Assembly (NCBI RefSeq): GCF_012273515.2
Contig: NZ_CP050975.2
Location: 868,001-932,000 of the forward strand
Reading direction: 5' to 3'
Length of the DNA stretch: 64,000 nucleotides
Source of the DNA: Streptomyces sp. RPA4-2
GTDB taxonomy: Bacteria; Actinomycetota; Actinomycetes; Streptomycetales; Streptomycetaceae
Each line of letters begins with the position of its first letter. Position 1 is the stretch's first letter. The position numbers and the translations under genes were made by a program. Of the stretch, positions 39,252-48,012 are shown one piece after another. A model generated the notes under the pieces. That model had not been told where the DNA came from and searched no databases. It saw only the letters and a list, made by a program, of their open reading frames with translations.

Positions 39252-39263
39252 CCGCCGCCGACC

Positions 39264-39299
39264 GCCTCGCCGTGGCACCGGCCGTCGGCACGGCGAGGC
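39264..39299. terminator. Terminator hairpin after the 117-aa gene
   Basis: GCCTCGCCGTG-N14-CACGGCGAGGC forms a perfect 11-bp stem 13 bases after the stop, between convergent genes. Confidence 0.7.
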
Positions 39300-39300
39300 A

Positions 39301-39339
39301 GCACGGCCAGGCGGCACGGCCGGGCGGCACGGCCGGGCG
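39301..39339. repeat. 13-bp tandem repeat, three copies
   Basis: GCACGGCCRGGCG is repeated at 39301, 39314 and 39327 (first copy A, others G at the variable base). It lies directly behind the terminator stem and before the end of the stress-protein gene. It is probably a slippage product without function. Confidence 0.85.
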
Positions 39340-39367
39340 GCAGTGGGTCTTCGCGCCCGCCCGGGGC

Positions 39368-40246
39368 TCAGGAGTGCGGGACCACCGCCACCGGACACGG
39401 AGCATGGTGGATCACCGCGTGCGCGACCGAACCGATCCGTGAACCCAGCGCGGAGCGGTGCGCCCGGCGTCCGACGACGATCAACTGAGCGCCGGCGGTC
39501 TGCTCGAGGAGGACCTGGCCTGCGCTCCCCATCTCGACGTGCGGGGTGACGGGTACGCCGGGAAACCGCTCACGCCACGGCCGCAACGCCTCGGCGAGCG
39601 CCTTCGTCTCGTACGGTTCCAGACCGCCGGCCTCGTCCAGCAGTCTCAGTGAACCCGGGCTGTAGGCGAACACCGGCGGCAGACTCCAGGCACGTACCGC
39701 GCGTACCCCGGCGCCACGGACCGCCGCCGTCTCGAACGCGAACTCCAGGGCGGCCGCGCTGTCCTCGGGCTCGCCCTGCTGACCCACGACGATCTCCCGG
39801 CCCGCCGCCTCGGGCGCCGCCCGGTCGTCGGCGCGCACCAGCACGACGGGGCAGCCGGCCTCGGCGATCACCTGCTGCCCGACCGAACCGAGCAGGAACC
39901 CCACGACGGCGCCGTGGCCGCGCGAACCGAGCACCAGCGCGCGGGCACCGGCCGCCTCGGCGACCAGGGTGTCCACGGCCGGGCCCACCACCACCTCGTC
40001 GGAGACCGGCAGGTCCGGGTGCGCGTCGGCGACCTTACGGGCGACGTCGCGGACCATCTCCCGGGCCCAGCGGGCCTGATCGTCCCGGTCGGGGCCGGCG
40101 CCGTCCAGCATGCCGTGGGGCGGCCAGTGCCACGCGGACATCACGCGCAGGGGCACGCCGCGGCGGACGGCTTCCCTGCCCGCCCACGCCGCCGCGGCCC
40201 TGCTCTCGGGTGATCCGTCCACGCCCACGGTGATCGGGTGGGTCAT
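39368..40246 (-). CDS. Tandem universal stress protein (two UspA domains)
   Basis: A 292-residue protein of two UspA folds. Domain 1 (about 1-140) opens with ITVGVDGSPESRAAAAWAGR and has the complete ATP motif, GSRGHGAVVGFLLGSVGQQV (G-2x-G-9x-GS). Domain 2 (about 150-292) opens with EIVVGQQGEPEDSAAALEFA and ends in ALGSRIGSVAHAVIHHAPCP, where the first glycine of the motif is replaced (GRRAHRS), so ATP binding may be limited to domain 1. In actinomycetes such proteins are induced by hypoxia, redox or starvation stress. No operon partner is seen. Confidence 0.93.
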   Translation of the reverse strand: MTHPITVGVDGSPESRAAAAWAGREAVRRGVPLRVMSAWHWPPHGMLDGAGPDRDDQARWAREMVRDVARKVADAHPDLPVSDEVVVGPAVDTLVAEAAGARALVLGSRGHGAVVGFLLGSVGQQVIAEAGCPVVLVRADDRAAPEAAGREIVVGQQGEPEDSAAALEFAFETAAVRGAGVRAVRAWSLPPVFAYSPGSLRLLDEAGGLEPYETKALAEALRPWRERFPGVPVTPHVEMGSAGQVLLEQTAGAQLIVVGRRAHRSALGSRIGSVAHAVIHHAPCPVAVVPHS

Positions 40247-40412
40247 TCGCCTGCCTTCCCGCCGCCGGCCGGTCGTCCTGCCGGCTCGCTCCGCAACCTG
40301 ACGCTCCAGTGTCCGTCATCATCGGCGACGCACGGCGCGGGCGGGGCCGGACCCCTCCGTCGGGCACAGCCATGCGTCGTCGCGCGTCGTGCGAGCGGGC
40401 ACGTAGGGGTCC

Positions 40413-41453
40413 CTACGCGGACTCTCTCACCACGAGTTCCGGGTCGAAGATCACCGAGGTGGGCTCGGTGCGCAGGCCCTGGATGTGCTCGTCGAGGAGA
40501 CCGGCCATCGTCGAGGCCATCTCCTCGACCGGCTGACGCACGGTGGTCAGCGCGGGCCTGCAGGTCGCCGCCACGCTGGAGTCGTCGAAGCCGACGACCG
40601 CGACATCGTCCGGCACCCGTCTGCCGCGCTCCCGCAGCACCTGGCAGGCGCCCTGGGCCATCAGGTCGTTGGCGGCGAACACCCCGTCCACGTCCGGGTG
40701 TTCGGCCAGCAGTCCGGACATGGCGGCCATTCCGCTGTCCAGGGTGAACCCGCCCTCGGCGACCGGCACGTACGGATGCCCGCTGCGCGCCATCGTGTCG
40801 CGGAACCCGGCGAGCCGGTCCTGACTCGCGCCCAACCGTAGCGGTCCCGTGACCGTGACGATCCGTCGGCAGCCCCGCTTCAGCAGATGCTCGGCGGCCT
40901 GTCGCGCGCCGTCCCGGTGCGCGAGGTCGACGTAGCTCAGGGGGACGGGCCGCGACGGCCGGGCGAAGAGGACGGCGGGCACGCCGGCGTCGGCGAGCAG
41001 CGCCGGCATCGGGTCGTCGGCGTGGGTGGAGACGACGAGAGCGCCGTCCGCGCTGCCCTGCCGCAGGTCCGACAGCACTTGCTGTCTGGCTTCGGGGGAT
41101 TCGGCGAACATCAGCAGCGGATGCATCGAGCGGGGCCGCAGATAGCCCACCACGCCGGCGACGACCCGTCCGAAGAACGGGTCCGCGAACACCCGTGCCG
41201 TGAAGGCGTTCTGCTCGCCGTCCGAGGTGTCGCCCGCGCCGGAGACGATCAGCGCGACCGTCTGGGTCCGTCGGGTCACCAGTGATCTGGCGGCCCGGTT
41301 GGGGGCGTATCCGGTCCGCTCGACCGCCTGGCGCACCACTTCCTGAATACCGGGATCGACGTTGCGGACACCGTTGATGACCCGGGAAACCGTCGCGCGG
41401 GAGACACCGGCCTCCCGCGCGACATCCTCCAGCGTGGGGGCCTGTCTGCTCAT
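40413..41453 (-). CDS. LacI-family repressor, probable controller of beta-1,3-glucan genes
   Basis: A 346-residue regulator. The LacI helix-turn-helix and hinge are TLEDVAREAGVSRATVSRVI, then NGVRNVDPGIQEVVRQAV. The ligand domain contains VALIVSGAG, VDGVFAANDLMAQGACQVL and DDVAVVGFDDSSVAATCRPAL. The ATG at 41453 fits the family start (MSRQAPTLEDV). A 10-bp palindromic core AGAGCGCTCT lies 36 bases upstream, and the same core in longer palindromes precedes the nearby DUF1996, GH55 and GH64 genes. It is therefore inferred to repress itself and these genes until an oligosaccharide binds, in the manner of CebR. Confidence 0.9.
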   Translation of the reverse strand: MSRQAPTLEDVAREAGVSRATVSRVINGVRNVDPGIQEVVRQAVERTGYAPNRAARSLVTRRTQTVALIVSGAGDTSDGEQNAFTARVFADPFFGRVVAGVVGYLRPRSMHPLLMFAESPEARQQVLSDLRQGSADGALVVSTHADDPMPALLADAGVPAVLFARPSRPVPLSYVDLAHRDGARQAAEHLLKRGCRRIVTVTGPLRLGASQDRLAGFRDTMARSGHPYVPVAEGGFTLDSGMAAMSGLLAEHPDVDGVFAANDLMAQGACQVLRERGRRVPDDVAVVGFDDSSVAATCRPALTTVRQPVEEMASTMAGLLDEHIQGLRTEPTSVIFDPELVVRESA

Positions 41454-41485
41454 GCCCCGCACCCTAACCGCCGCGTACTGCGCCG

Positions 41486-41504
41486 GGATAGAGCGCTCTC
41501 CCAT
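41486..41504. promoter_or_regulatory. LacI-type box upstream of the lacI-family gene
   Basis: GGGATAGAGCGCTCTCCCA has a perfect 10-bp core AGAGCGCTCT (41490-41499), with one extra base disturbing the left flank. It lies between the repressor and the end of the TIM-barrel hydrolase gene, so it most likely serves autoregulation. Confidence 0.6.
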
Positions 41505-41515
41505 CGAGCTCCGAA

Positions 41516-43264
41516 TCAGCGGTAGACACCGAACTCGTAGAGCGAGTAGCCCCATCCGGTCCCGCGGGCGGTGCCGTTGACGCGCACATAGCGGCCGGTG
41601 CCCGAGACGTCGAGGTCGTCGACGCCGCCGTTGCCGTCGGTGACCGAGCGGACGGTCGTCCAGTTCTGTCCGTCGTCCGACGTCTGCACGGTGTAGGCCT
41701 TCGCGTACGAGGTCTCCCACACCAGTTGCACGTGCCGGAACGAGGTGCGGGTGCCGAGGTCGACGCGGAGCCACTGGGGGTCGCTCCAGTCGCCGGCCCA
41801 GCGGGTGGTGAGGTTGCCGTCGACGGCGCCCGCGGCGGTGCAGGGGCAGTCACCGCCGCCCGCCTGGGACGAGGACGCCGTGGCAGGCTTTCCGAGAGCG
41901 ACGTTCGTACCGCTCGGCACGGGCGGCACCACCCGCACGGAGTGGGACTCGACACCGACGTTGCCCTTGCCGTCCTTGGCCTTGACGTAGATCTTCCAGA
42001 CGCCGGGCCGGTCCGGTGCGGTCACCCTGAGGCGGCCGCCGCCGAGGTCGGTGGAGGGCAGCGGGATCAACTGCTTGCTCTGGTCGAGGTAATTGCTGTT
42101 GTCCAGGACCTCGTACGTGATCGGATCGCCGTTGGGGTCCGTGGCCTTGACCGAGAGGGTGAGGTCACCCCCGGCGGGCACCTTGGCCGCGTCGCCCTCG
42201 ACGGTCAGGGCGGAGATGACGGGCGGGGTGTTGTCGTGGGAGGTGTCCGCGCCGTACGCCCTCTTCACGGCGTAGTACGACAGCCTCTTCTCGCCCGCGG
42301 GCAGCAGGTTGAACCAGATGCCGCCGAAGTCGTACTCGGTTCCGTAGTGGAACATCGTGGCTCCGAGCGCGACACCCCGGTGCCCGGTGACGCAGTTCCA
42401 CGCCCGGGTGTATCCGTCGGCCTTGGCCGGGTCGGTGGGTTCGGCGGGGATGCCGTTGGCGTCGTCCGGTACCTCCCACTCGCCCGCCGGGCCGGTCTCG
42501 GTGATGATGTAGGGCTTGGTGTAACCGCCCTGTTGCCAGGCCGACTTCACGTCGCAGACGGCGTTGTAGGCGTTCACGGCGTACAGGTCGAGGTCGGGCG
42601 CGTTCTTCTTGTAGTAGGGCCACGCGCCGGTCCACGCGTCGGTCGAGGTGACCGGGTGGTTGGGGTCGACGACGTGGATCTTCTTGGTGATGTCGTTGAC
42701 GAGCGTGGTGTAGGCGTCGCGCTGGCGCTCCAGTTCGTCGCCGCTGTAGCAGTTCTGCAGTCCGAGCACGGACTCGTTGCCGACGTTCCACATCAGGACA
42801 CCGGGGTTGTCCTTGTAGGTGGCTGCCCATTGGGGGAACTCGTCGAGCACCTGGTTCTTGTAGGCGGTGTCCGTCAGGTAGTTCACGCAGCCGCCGCTGC
42901 CGGGGCCGCCGCCGGGCTGCAGCCAGAAGCCGGCGATCACCTTGATGCCCTGAGCGGCCGCCGCGTCGAAGAGCGGCTTGCTGGAGGCGTCGGTGCCCCA
43001 GGTGCGGACGGTGTTGACACCCATCGACTTCAGGTCGGGCATGTAGCGCCCGGCGTCGGCGGTGGACGGCCCCCAGGTGAGGCCCTTGATCTGGTACGGG
43101 CTTCCGTCGACGGTCAGTTGCCAGTTGCCCTGCGAGCCGGTGACCTTGACGACGCTGCTTACCGCCTGTGCGGGGTGGGACGGCAGGGCGAGGGCCCCCG
43201 CGGCGAGCAGGGCCGCGGTGACGGGCGCCGCGATACGGCGCCGGGTGGTTCGGGATCCGGTCAT
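41516..43264 (-). CDS. Secreted TIM-barrel glycoside hydrolase with C-terminal CBM32 (F5/8 type C)
   Basis: A 582-residue exported protein. Signal peptide: TRRRIAAPVTAALLAAGALALP. The barrel (about 40-340) starts with SPYQIKGLTWGPSTADAGRY and has the GH clan-A features: acid/base Glu in MWNVGNESVLG and nucleophile Glu in YIITETGPAGEWE. A linker beta-domain with ATDPNGDPITYEV follows (about 350-440). A discoidin/CBM32 domain ends the protein (NVALGKPATASSSQ, AVDGNLTTRWAGDWSDPQWL). The barrel resembles GH2-type and beta-1,3-glucanosyltransferase-like enzymes, so exact family and substrate are uncertain. It precedes the LacI gene on the same strand. CBM32 suggests galactose- or glucan-containing polymers. 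Confidence 0.82.
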   Translation of the reverse strand: MTGSRTTRRRIAAPVTAALLAAGALALPSHPAQAVSSVVKVTGSQGNWQLTVDGSPYQIKGLTWGPSTADAGRYMPDLKSMGVNTVRTWGTDASSKPLFDAAAAQGIKVIAGFWLQPGGGPGSGGCVNYLTDTAYKNQVLDEFPQWAATYKDNPGVLMWNVGNESVLGLQNCYSGDELERQRDAYTTLVNDITKKIHVVDPNHPVTSTDAWTGAWPYYKKNAPDLDLYAVNAYNAVCDVKSAWQQGGYTKPYIITETGPAGEWEVPDDANGIPAEPTDPAKADGYTRAWNCVTGHRGVALGATMFHYGTEYDFGGIWFNLLPAGEKRLSYYAVKRAYGADTSHDNTPPVISALTVEGDAAKVPAGGDLTLSVKATDPNGDPITYEVLDNSNYLDQSKQLIPLPSTDLGGGRLRVTAPDRPGVWKIYVKAKDGKGNVGVESHSVRVVPPVPSGTNVALGKPATASSSQAGGGDCPCTAAGAVDGNLTTRWAGDWSDPQWLRVDLGTRTSFRHVQLVWETSYAKAYTVQTSDDGQNWTTVRSVTDGNGGVDDLDVSGTGRYVRVNGTARGTGWGYSLYEFGVYR

Positions 43265-43336
43265 GGGTGTCCGTCCGGTGTGCGGGTGAGGGGGCGGGGC
43301 GAGGGGAAGTCAGAGGAGGCGGGGCGAAGGGCGAGG

Positions 43337-43377
43337 GCGTCCCGCCTACCGGGCCGTGTTCCGGACCGGCGGGACGC
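43337..43377. terminator. Hairpin between DUF1996 gene and TIM-barrel hydrolase gene
   Basis: GCGTCCCGCC pairs perfectly with GGCGGGACGC across a 21-base loop that has further self-complementarity (CCGGGCC/GGACCGG-like). It starts eight bases after the stop of the minus-strand DUF1996 gene, so it is most likely its terminator. Confidence 0.55.
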
Positions 43378-43384
43378 GACCGCG

Positions 43385-44479
43385 TCAGGGGAGCCGGTAG
43401 TTCGCGTCCAGCGCCGCGCCCGCCTCGGGGTGCGTCTGGTCGTAGCCGCGGGCGTCGCACTGGAGTCCGCCGACGACACAGTGGTCGACGAGCGCCTTGA
43501 GGGTCGGCGCGTCCCACGCGTTGAAGAAGTCGTAGTGGAACGAGTAGCCGGCGCCGCTCGCCAGCCTGACCTGGGACATGTCACCGTTGACCGGGAAGGC
43601 CATCTTGAACTCGATCATCGGCAGGGCGACCGGGTGGTCGTCCGGGCAGATGTTGTTGTTGGTGCCGGGGTTGACGACCGGATACGCCATGTGGCTCTGG
43701 TGGTTGGGGGTGTCCAGGTATTTTCCGTCCCAGCAACTGGGGGCCTGGAAACGGATGTTGAGCTGGACGTCCTGCCTGTCCGGGCACTGCTGCGGGAAGT
43801 CGATGTTGAAGAAGCTGTCGCCGCACTCCCACCCCTCCACGAAACCACGGTGGTTGCGGAAGTCGGCCGCCGACTGCATGGGATTGCCGACGACGAAGCG
43901 CAGCCCCTTCGGGAAGGGCCGCACGCTGGTGTAGTCGGTGACGCCGGCCTTGTAGTAGATGACCTGCGGACCCACCGGAAGCACCGGCGTGCTGCCCTTG
44001 AGCAGGGTCGGCATCCAGTAGGCCGACCTGTCGCCGGGCGCCTTGCAGGTGGTGCCACCGGCGTCGAGCGAGGCGGTGGTGCTGGCCGCGTTCGTCGTGG
44101 TGTTGCCCATGAAGGTGTGGTCGTGCGACTTGCCGGGCTGGCCCGGGTAGACGATCGGGTCGTCGGGCCGGGTGTGGGACACCGAACAGTTCGCCTGGAA
44201 CTCGTGGAAGTAGCGGTGCGCCGGCTCCGCCTTGGAAGGGACGACCCCGGTCACCGGCGGGTTCGCCGGGATGTAGCCGTCGCCGTCCGGGTCCTCGGGC
44301 GAGGCGAGCGTCGAGGCCGGCATCGCGTGACCCGTGTGCACGGTCGTCGACACGGCCACGGACGATGCCGGGCCGGCCGCCGGGTCGGCGCTCATCGCCA
44401 CTCCGGCCAGGCCTAGCGAGGTCAGAACCAGCGCGCTGGACATCAGGATTCCTGAGACGATCTTCGATCTCCGTGCCAT
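43385..44479 (-). CDS. Secreted DUF1996 protein
   Basis: A 364-residue exported protein. After the signal (KIVSGILMSSALVLTSLGLAGVAMSA) and a Ser/Thr/Pro linker comes DUF1996, recognised by FHEFQANCSVSHTRPDDPIV, the histidine motif GKSHDHTFMGNTTTNAAST, SAYWMPTLL and the C-terminal GYSFHYDFFNAWD. The many conserved His, Asp and Cys residues suggest a metal site and disulfides, but no activity is established for the family. The ATG has GGAGGG five bases upstream. A perfect 18-bp LacI-type palindrome lies about 120 bases upstream, tying it to the beta-glucan genes around it. Fungal DUF1996 proteins are also secreted in plant-biomass settings. Confidence 0.88.
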   Translation of the reverse strand: MARRSKIVSGILMSSALVLTSLGLAGVAMSADPAAGPASSVAVSTTVHTGHAMPASTLASPEDPDGDGYIPANPPVTGVVPSKAEPAHRYFHEFQANCSVSHTRPDDPIVYPGQPGKSHDHTFMGNTTTNAASTTASLDAGGTTCKAPGDRSAYWMPTLLKGSTPVLPVGPQVIYYKAGVTDYTSVRPFPKGLRFVVGNPMQSAADFRNHRGFVEGWECGDSFFNIDFPQQCPDRQDVQLNIRFQAPSCWDGKYLDTPNHQSHMAYPVVNPGTNNNICPDDHPVALPMIEFKMAFPVNGDMSQVRLASGAGYSFHYDFFNAWDAPTLKALVDHCVVGGLQCDARGYDQTHPEAGAALDANYRLP

Positions 44480-44597
44480 GGAGACCCTCCTGCCACGTCG
44501 ATGGGGGCGGTGGGGGTCGGGCGGCCGTGAGCGGCGTGGGGTGCACGGTGCTGCCGCGGTCGCCCGCGTGACGGACCATCACATGTGCCGGGATGCA

Positions 44598-44615
44598 TGG
44601 GAGAGCGCTCTCCCA
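44598..44615. promoter_or_regulatory. Perfect 18-bp LacI-type operator (DUF1996 side)
   Basis: TGGGAGAGCGCTCTCCCA is a perfect palindrome. It shares the GAGAGCGCTCTC core with the boxes at 60278 and 41490 and resembles the CebR operator TGGGAGCGCTCCCA with one extra base pair per arm. Confidence 0.75.
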
Positions 44616-44854
44616 GCCAGGAGTGTTGTGGCGGTGACACAGGAGTGTCAAGGGAAATGGACGGAGGATCACTCCCGGCCCTTCGCGCACCTCTTGAACG
44701 CAGGCACGACTCGGAACGCCCGCCGAATGGGGTCCATATGCTCGCGAACTACCGCATCGACAGGCCGAGTTGACTGTTCACTCCGCAACAACATCCGGGA
44801 CTCCGGTCACAACTCTTGACGCGTCGTTCACCTGGATGAAGCATGCATCGGCAA

Positions 44855-44866
44855 GAGAGCGCTCCC
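44855..44866. promoter_or_regulatory. LacI-type box before the GH55 gene
   Basis: GAGAGCGCTCCC has the GAGCGCTC core and one mismatch to the GAGAGCGCTCTC palindrome. It lies 45 bases before the GH55 ATG, a position suited to repression. Confidence 0.6.
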
Positions 44867-44910
44867 CGTACCTCCCACCGTTCACTTCCTGAACCAGGAG
44901 AGTCGCCCCC

Positions 44911-46719
44911 ATGCCTTCAACCCCCACAGAGGCCCAGGACTCGGGCCGGTCGCCGGTGGCACGGCGTTCCGTACTCGGCGCGATGGCCGCCGCTGCCGCC
45001 GCTCCCGGGCTGCTCGGACTGTCCTCGCCGGCATCCGCCGCCCCCGCCGCGCCCGTGAAACAGCCGCAGGCCCTGCCGGGCGGCGGCGACCTCGGCCCCA
45101 ACGTCATCGTCTTCGACCCATCCACCGCCGGTATCCAGTCCAGGCTGGACCAGGTCTTCCGGCAGCAGGAGTCGGCCCAGTTCGGCACGGGACGCTTCGC
45201 GCTGCTGTTCAAGCCGGGCACCTACAACGGGCTCAATGCCCAGCTCGGCTTCTACACCTCGATCGCGGGCCTCGGGCTGTCCCCTGACGACACCACCATC
45301 AACGGCGACGTGACCGTCGACGCGGGGTGGTTCAACGGCAACGCGACCCAGAACTTCTGGCGCTCGGCGGAGAACCTCGCCCTCAGCCCGGTCAACGGCA
45401 CCAACCGGTGGGCGGTCGCGCAGGCCGCCCCCTTCCGTCGGATGCACATCAAGGGCGGCCTCAATCTGGCGCCCAGCGGCTACGGCTGGGCCAGCGGCGG
45501 CTACATCGCCGACAGCCGCGTCGACGGCTCGGTCGGACCGTACTCGCAGCAGCAGTGGTACACCCGCGACAGTTCGGTGGGCGGCTGGACCAACGCCGTC
45601 TGGAACATGGTGTTCTCCGGTGTCCAGGGCGCACCCGCGCAGTCCTTCCCGAACCCGCCCTACACCACGCTCGACACCACACCGGTCTCGCGGGAGAAGC
45701 CGTTCCTCTACCTGAGCGGCAGCGAGTACCGCGTCTTCCTGCCGGAGAAGCGGACCAACGCGCGCGGCACCACCTGGGGCAGCGGCACCCCGCGCGGAAC
45801 GTCGCTGCCGCTCAGCCAGTTCTACGTGGCCAAACCGGGCGTCTCCGCCGCCACCCTGAACGCCGCGCTCACTCAGGGCCTCCATCTGCTGCTGACGCCG
45901 GGCATCTACCACCTCGACCAGCCGATCCAGGTCAATCGCGCGGGCACCGTGGTCCTGGGCCTCGGTTACGCCACCCTGATCCCGGACAACGGCGTCACCG
46001 CGCTCAGGACGGCGGACGTCGACGGGGTACGGCTGGCCGGCTTCCTGATCGACGCCGGTCCCGTCAACTCCTCCACCCTCCTGGAGGTCGGGCCGGCCGG
46101 GGCCTCCGCGGACCACTCCGCCAACCCGACCACCGTGCAGGACGTCTTCGTCCGGATCGGCGGCGCGGGCGCCGGCAAGGCCACCACCAGCATGGTCATC
46201 AACAGCCGTCACACGATCATCGACCACACCTGGGTCTGGCGCGCCGACCACGGCACCGGCGTCGGCTGGGAGACCAACCGGGCCGACTACGGGATCCGCG
46301 TCAACGGCTCCGACGTCCTGGCCACCGGCCTGTTCGTCGAGCACTTCAACAAGTACGACGTCCAGTGGTACGGCGAGCGCGGGCGCACGATCTTCTTCCA
46401 GAACGAGAAGGCGTACGACGCGCCGAACCAGGCCGCCATCCAGAACGGCGGGATCAAGGGGTACGCGGCCTACAAGGTCGCCGACTCCGTGACCACGCAC
46501 GAGGGATGGGGCCTGGGCAGCTACTGCTACTACAACGTCGATCCGACGATCGTCCAGCACCACGGGTTCGCGGCACCGAACAAACCGGGGGTGAAGTTCC
46601 ACAACCTCCTGGTCGTCTCACTGGGCGGCAACGGGCAGTACGAGCGGGTCGTCAACGACACCGGGGCACCCACCTCAGGGACCTCCACCGTGCCGTCCAC
46701 GGTGGTCTCCTACCCCTGA
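44911..46719 (+). CDS. Secreted GH55 exo-beta-1,3-glucanase-like protein
   Basis: A 602-residue exported enzyme with a Tat-type signal (ARRSVLGAMAAAAAAPGLLG). The mature part follows Streptomyces GH55 laminarinases such as SacteLam55A: FALLFKPGTYNG, AQAAPFRRMHIKGG, SGGYIADSRVDG, GAPAQSFPNPPYTTLDTTPV, and LLLTPGIYHLD. Two beta-helix modules are joined as in that family. The proposed acid is Glu499 in FFQNEKAYD, matching Glu502 of SacteLam55A. It would release glucose from laminarin or fungal wall glucan. The ATG has GGAGAG eight bases upstream and a LacI-type box 45 bases upstream. Databases often label such genes adenylyl cyclase or coagulation factor 5/8 protein, wrongly. Confidence 0.88.
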   Translation: MPSTPTEAQDSGRSPVARRSVLGAMAAAAAAPGLLGLSSPASAAPAAPVKQPQALPGGGDLGPNVIVFDPSTAGIQSRLDQVFRQQESAQFGTGRFALLFKPGTYNGLNAQLGFYTSIAGLGLSPDDTTINGDVTVDAGWFNGNATQNFWRSAENLALSPVNGTNRWAVAQAAPFRRMHIKGGLNLAPSGYGWASGGYIADSRVDGSVGPYSQQQWYTRDSSVGGWTNAVWNMVFSGVQGAPAQSFPNPPYTTLDTTPVSREKPFLYLSGSEYRVFLPEKRTNARGTTWGSGTPRGTSLPLSQFYVAKPGVSAATLNAALTQGLHLLLTPGIYHLDQPIQVNRAGTVVLGLGYATLIPDNGVTALRTADVDGVRLAGFLIDAGPVNSSTLLEVGPAGASADHSANPTTVQDVFVRIGGAGAGKATTSMVINSRHTIIDHTWVWRADHGTGVGWETNRADYGIRVNGSDVLATGLFVEHFNKYDVQWYGERGRTIFFQNEKAYDAPNQAAIQNGGIKGYAAYKVADSVTTHEGWGLGSYCYYNVDPTIVQHHGFAAPNKPGVKFHNLLVVSLGGNGQYERVVNDTGAPTSGTSTVPSTVVSYP

Positions 46720-46740
46720 CCGTGCCCCGGGGGCCGGCTC

Positions 46741-48012
46741 TCAGCAGGCGGTCAGGCTCCCGAGGTCGACCGCGTCGGCCATCGCCTGCATCCCCTTGTC
46801 GTTGGGGTGCAGGTGGTCGCCGCCGTCGAAGAAGGGCAGGATGCGCTGCGGGTCGTAGGGACTGCGGGTGATCCTGTCGAAGTCCGTCACGCCGTCGAGC
46901 GCGCCGCTGGTCCTGATCCACTCGTTGACGCCCTGCCGCACCGCCTCGGAGGCGGCGTCGTACTCGGACCAGTCCTTGAACGGCATGACGGTCGCTCCGA
47001 CGACACACTTGCCCGCCGCGTGCGCCCGGTCGATGATCTGGCGGTAGCCGGCGATCATGTCGTCCACCGTGACGCCGGTGTGGGCCTTGATGTCGTTGAT
47101 CCCTTCGAACAGGAACACCGTCCGCACCCCGGGCTGGGAGAGCACATCGCGGTCCAGCCGGTTCAGCGCGGCCTGTCCGGCACCGTCCGCGAGCACCTTG
47201 TTGCCCGAGATCCCCTCGTTCGCCACTCCCTTCACGGGGATGCCGGGCGCCGCCTGCAGCCGCTGGGACAGGTAGTCGGGCCAGCGACGGTTGCCGTCCG
47301 TGGTCGAGGCCCATCCGTCGGTGATGGAGTCACCGAGGGTCACCACCGAGCCGACCGCCGTGGGCGTCTCCACGTCGACGGCGTCCAGCCAGTACCAGGA
47401 GCCCATCGGATCGGTCCAGTTGGCCGCGCCCTCCTCGGCGGCGTGGTCGCCCGCGGTCGCGTAGTTGGTCTGCATGGCCATGCCGTGACCGGTCGTGGGT
47501 CCCTCGGCGCCCGTCACGTACAGGCTGATCACCAGATCGCTCCGGGCGGCCAGCTTCCCGGGCAGCGGATCGCTCAGCACCACCTGTCCGGCGGGGACGG
47601 TCACGGACGGGGCTCCACCGTTGAAGGAGAGCCGCCGGTTGGAGCCGTGGACCAGCTCCGCACCCTGTCTGCGCAACCCGGCGTACGCGCTGGCGAAGGT
47701 CACCGGGTGCTCGCCGAAGGCGTTGGACAGCCGGATCCGCAGGCCGGTGCCGCCGACGCTGGTGCGCACGATCAGGCGGTAGCTGCGGTCGGCGGGCCCG
47801 GCGCCCTGCCGGTCGGCGCCGGCACCCCAGGTGACGACGGAGTGTCTGCCCTTGGCGGCGGCAGGGTTCGCCACCGTGCTCGGAACCTTCGCCGGCGGCT
47901 GGGTCACCTGCTGCGCCTGCGCCGTCGACGAGGCGGCCAGGGGTCCGCACAGGGCCATGACGAGGGCCGAGAAGACGCCCACCGCACGGCGGCGGTACGA
48001 GACGGCGCTCAT
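46741..48012 (-). CDS. Secreted SGNH/GDSL esterase
   Basis: A 423-residue exported hydrolase. Signal: RRAVGVFSALVMALCGPLAA. A beta-rich N-terminal domain (about 55-200) is followed by the SGNH domain (about 210-423): nucleophile Ser in VVTLGDSITDGW, block II Gly in NEGISGNKVL, Asn in FLFEGINDIKAH, and Asp/His in FFDGGDHLHPND. Enzymes of this layout remove acyl groups such as acetyl from polysaccharides. Its ATG overlaps the stop of the GH95 gene by four bases, so it is the last gene of the GH27-GH95-esterase operon and probably deacylates the same polymer. Confidence 0.9.
   Translation of the reverse strand: MSAVSYRRRAVGVFSALVMALCGPLAASSTAQAQQVTQPPAKVPSTVANPAAAKGRHSVVTWGAGADRQGAGPADRSYRLIVRTSVGGTGLRIRLSNAFGEHPVTFASAYAGLRRQGAELVHGSNRRLSFNGGAPSVTVPAGQVVLSDPLPGKLAARSDLVISLYVTGAEGPTTGHGMAMQTNYATAGDHAAEEGAANWTDPMGSWYWLDAVDVETPTAVGSVVTLGDSITDGWASTTDGNRRWPDYLSQRLQAAPGIPVKGVANEGISGNKVLADGAGQAALNRLDRDVLSQPGVRTVFLFEGINDIKAHTGVTVDDMIAGYRQIIDRAHAAGKCVVGATVMPFKDWSEYDAASEAVRQGVNEWIRTSGALDGVTDFDRITRSPYDPQRILPFFDGGDHLHPNDKGMQAMADAVDLGSLTAC

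Larger units (their letters stand above)
44480..44910. promoter_or_regulatory. Divergent control region between DUF1996 and GH55 genes
   Basis: This 431-bp gap carries two LacI-type boxes (44598-44615 and 44855-44866) and no credible coding frame. Each box lies within about 120 bases of one of the two divergent genes, so each promoter probably has its own operator. Confidence 0.6.

Noticed and set aside
41726..44416. An 896-residue plus-strand frame opposite two hydrolase genes
   Set aside because: It is antisense to the TIM-barrel hydrolase and DUF1996 genes, and its Val/Gly/Arg-rich composition is typical of antisense frames in high-GC DNA.
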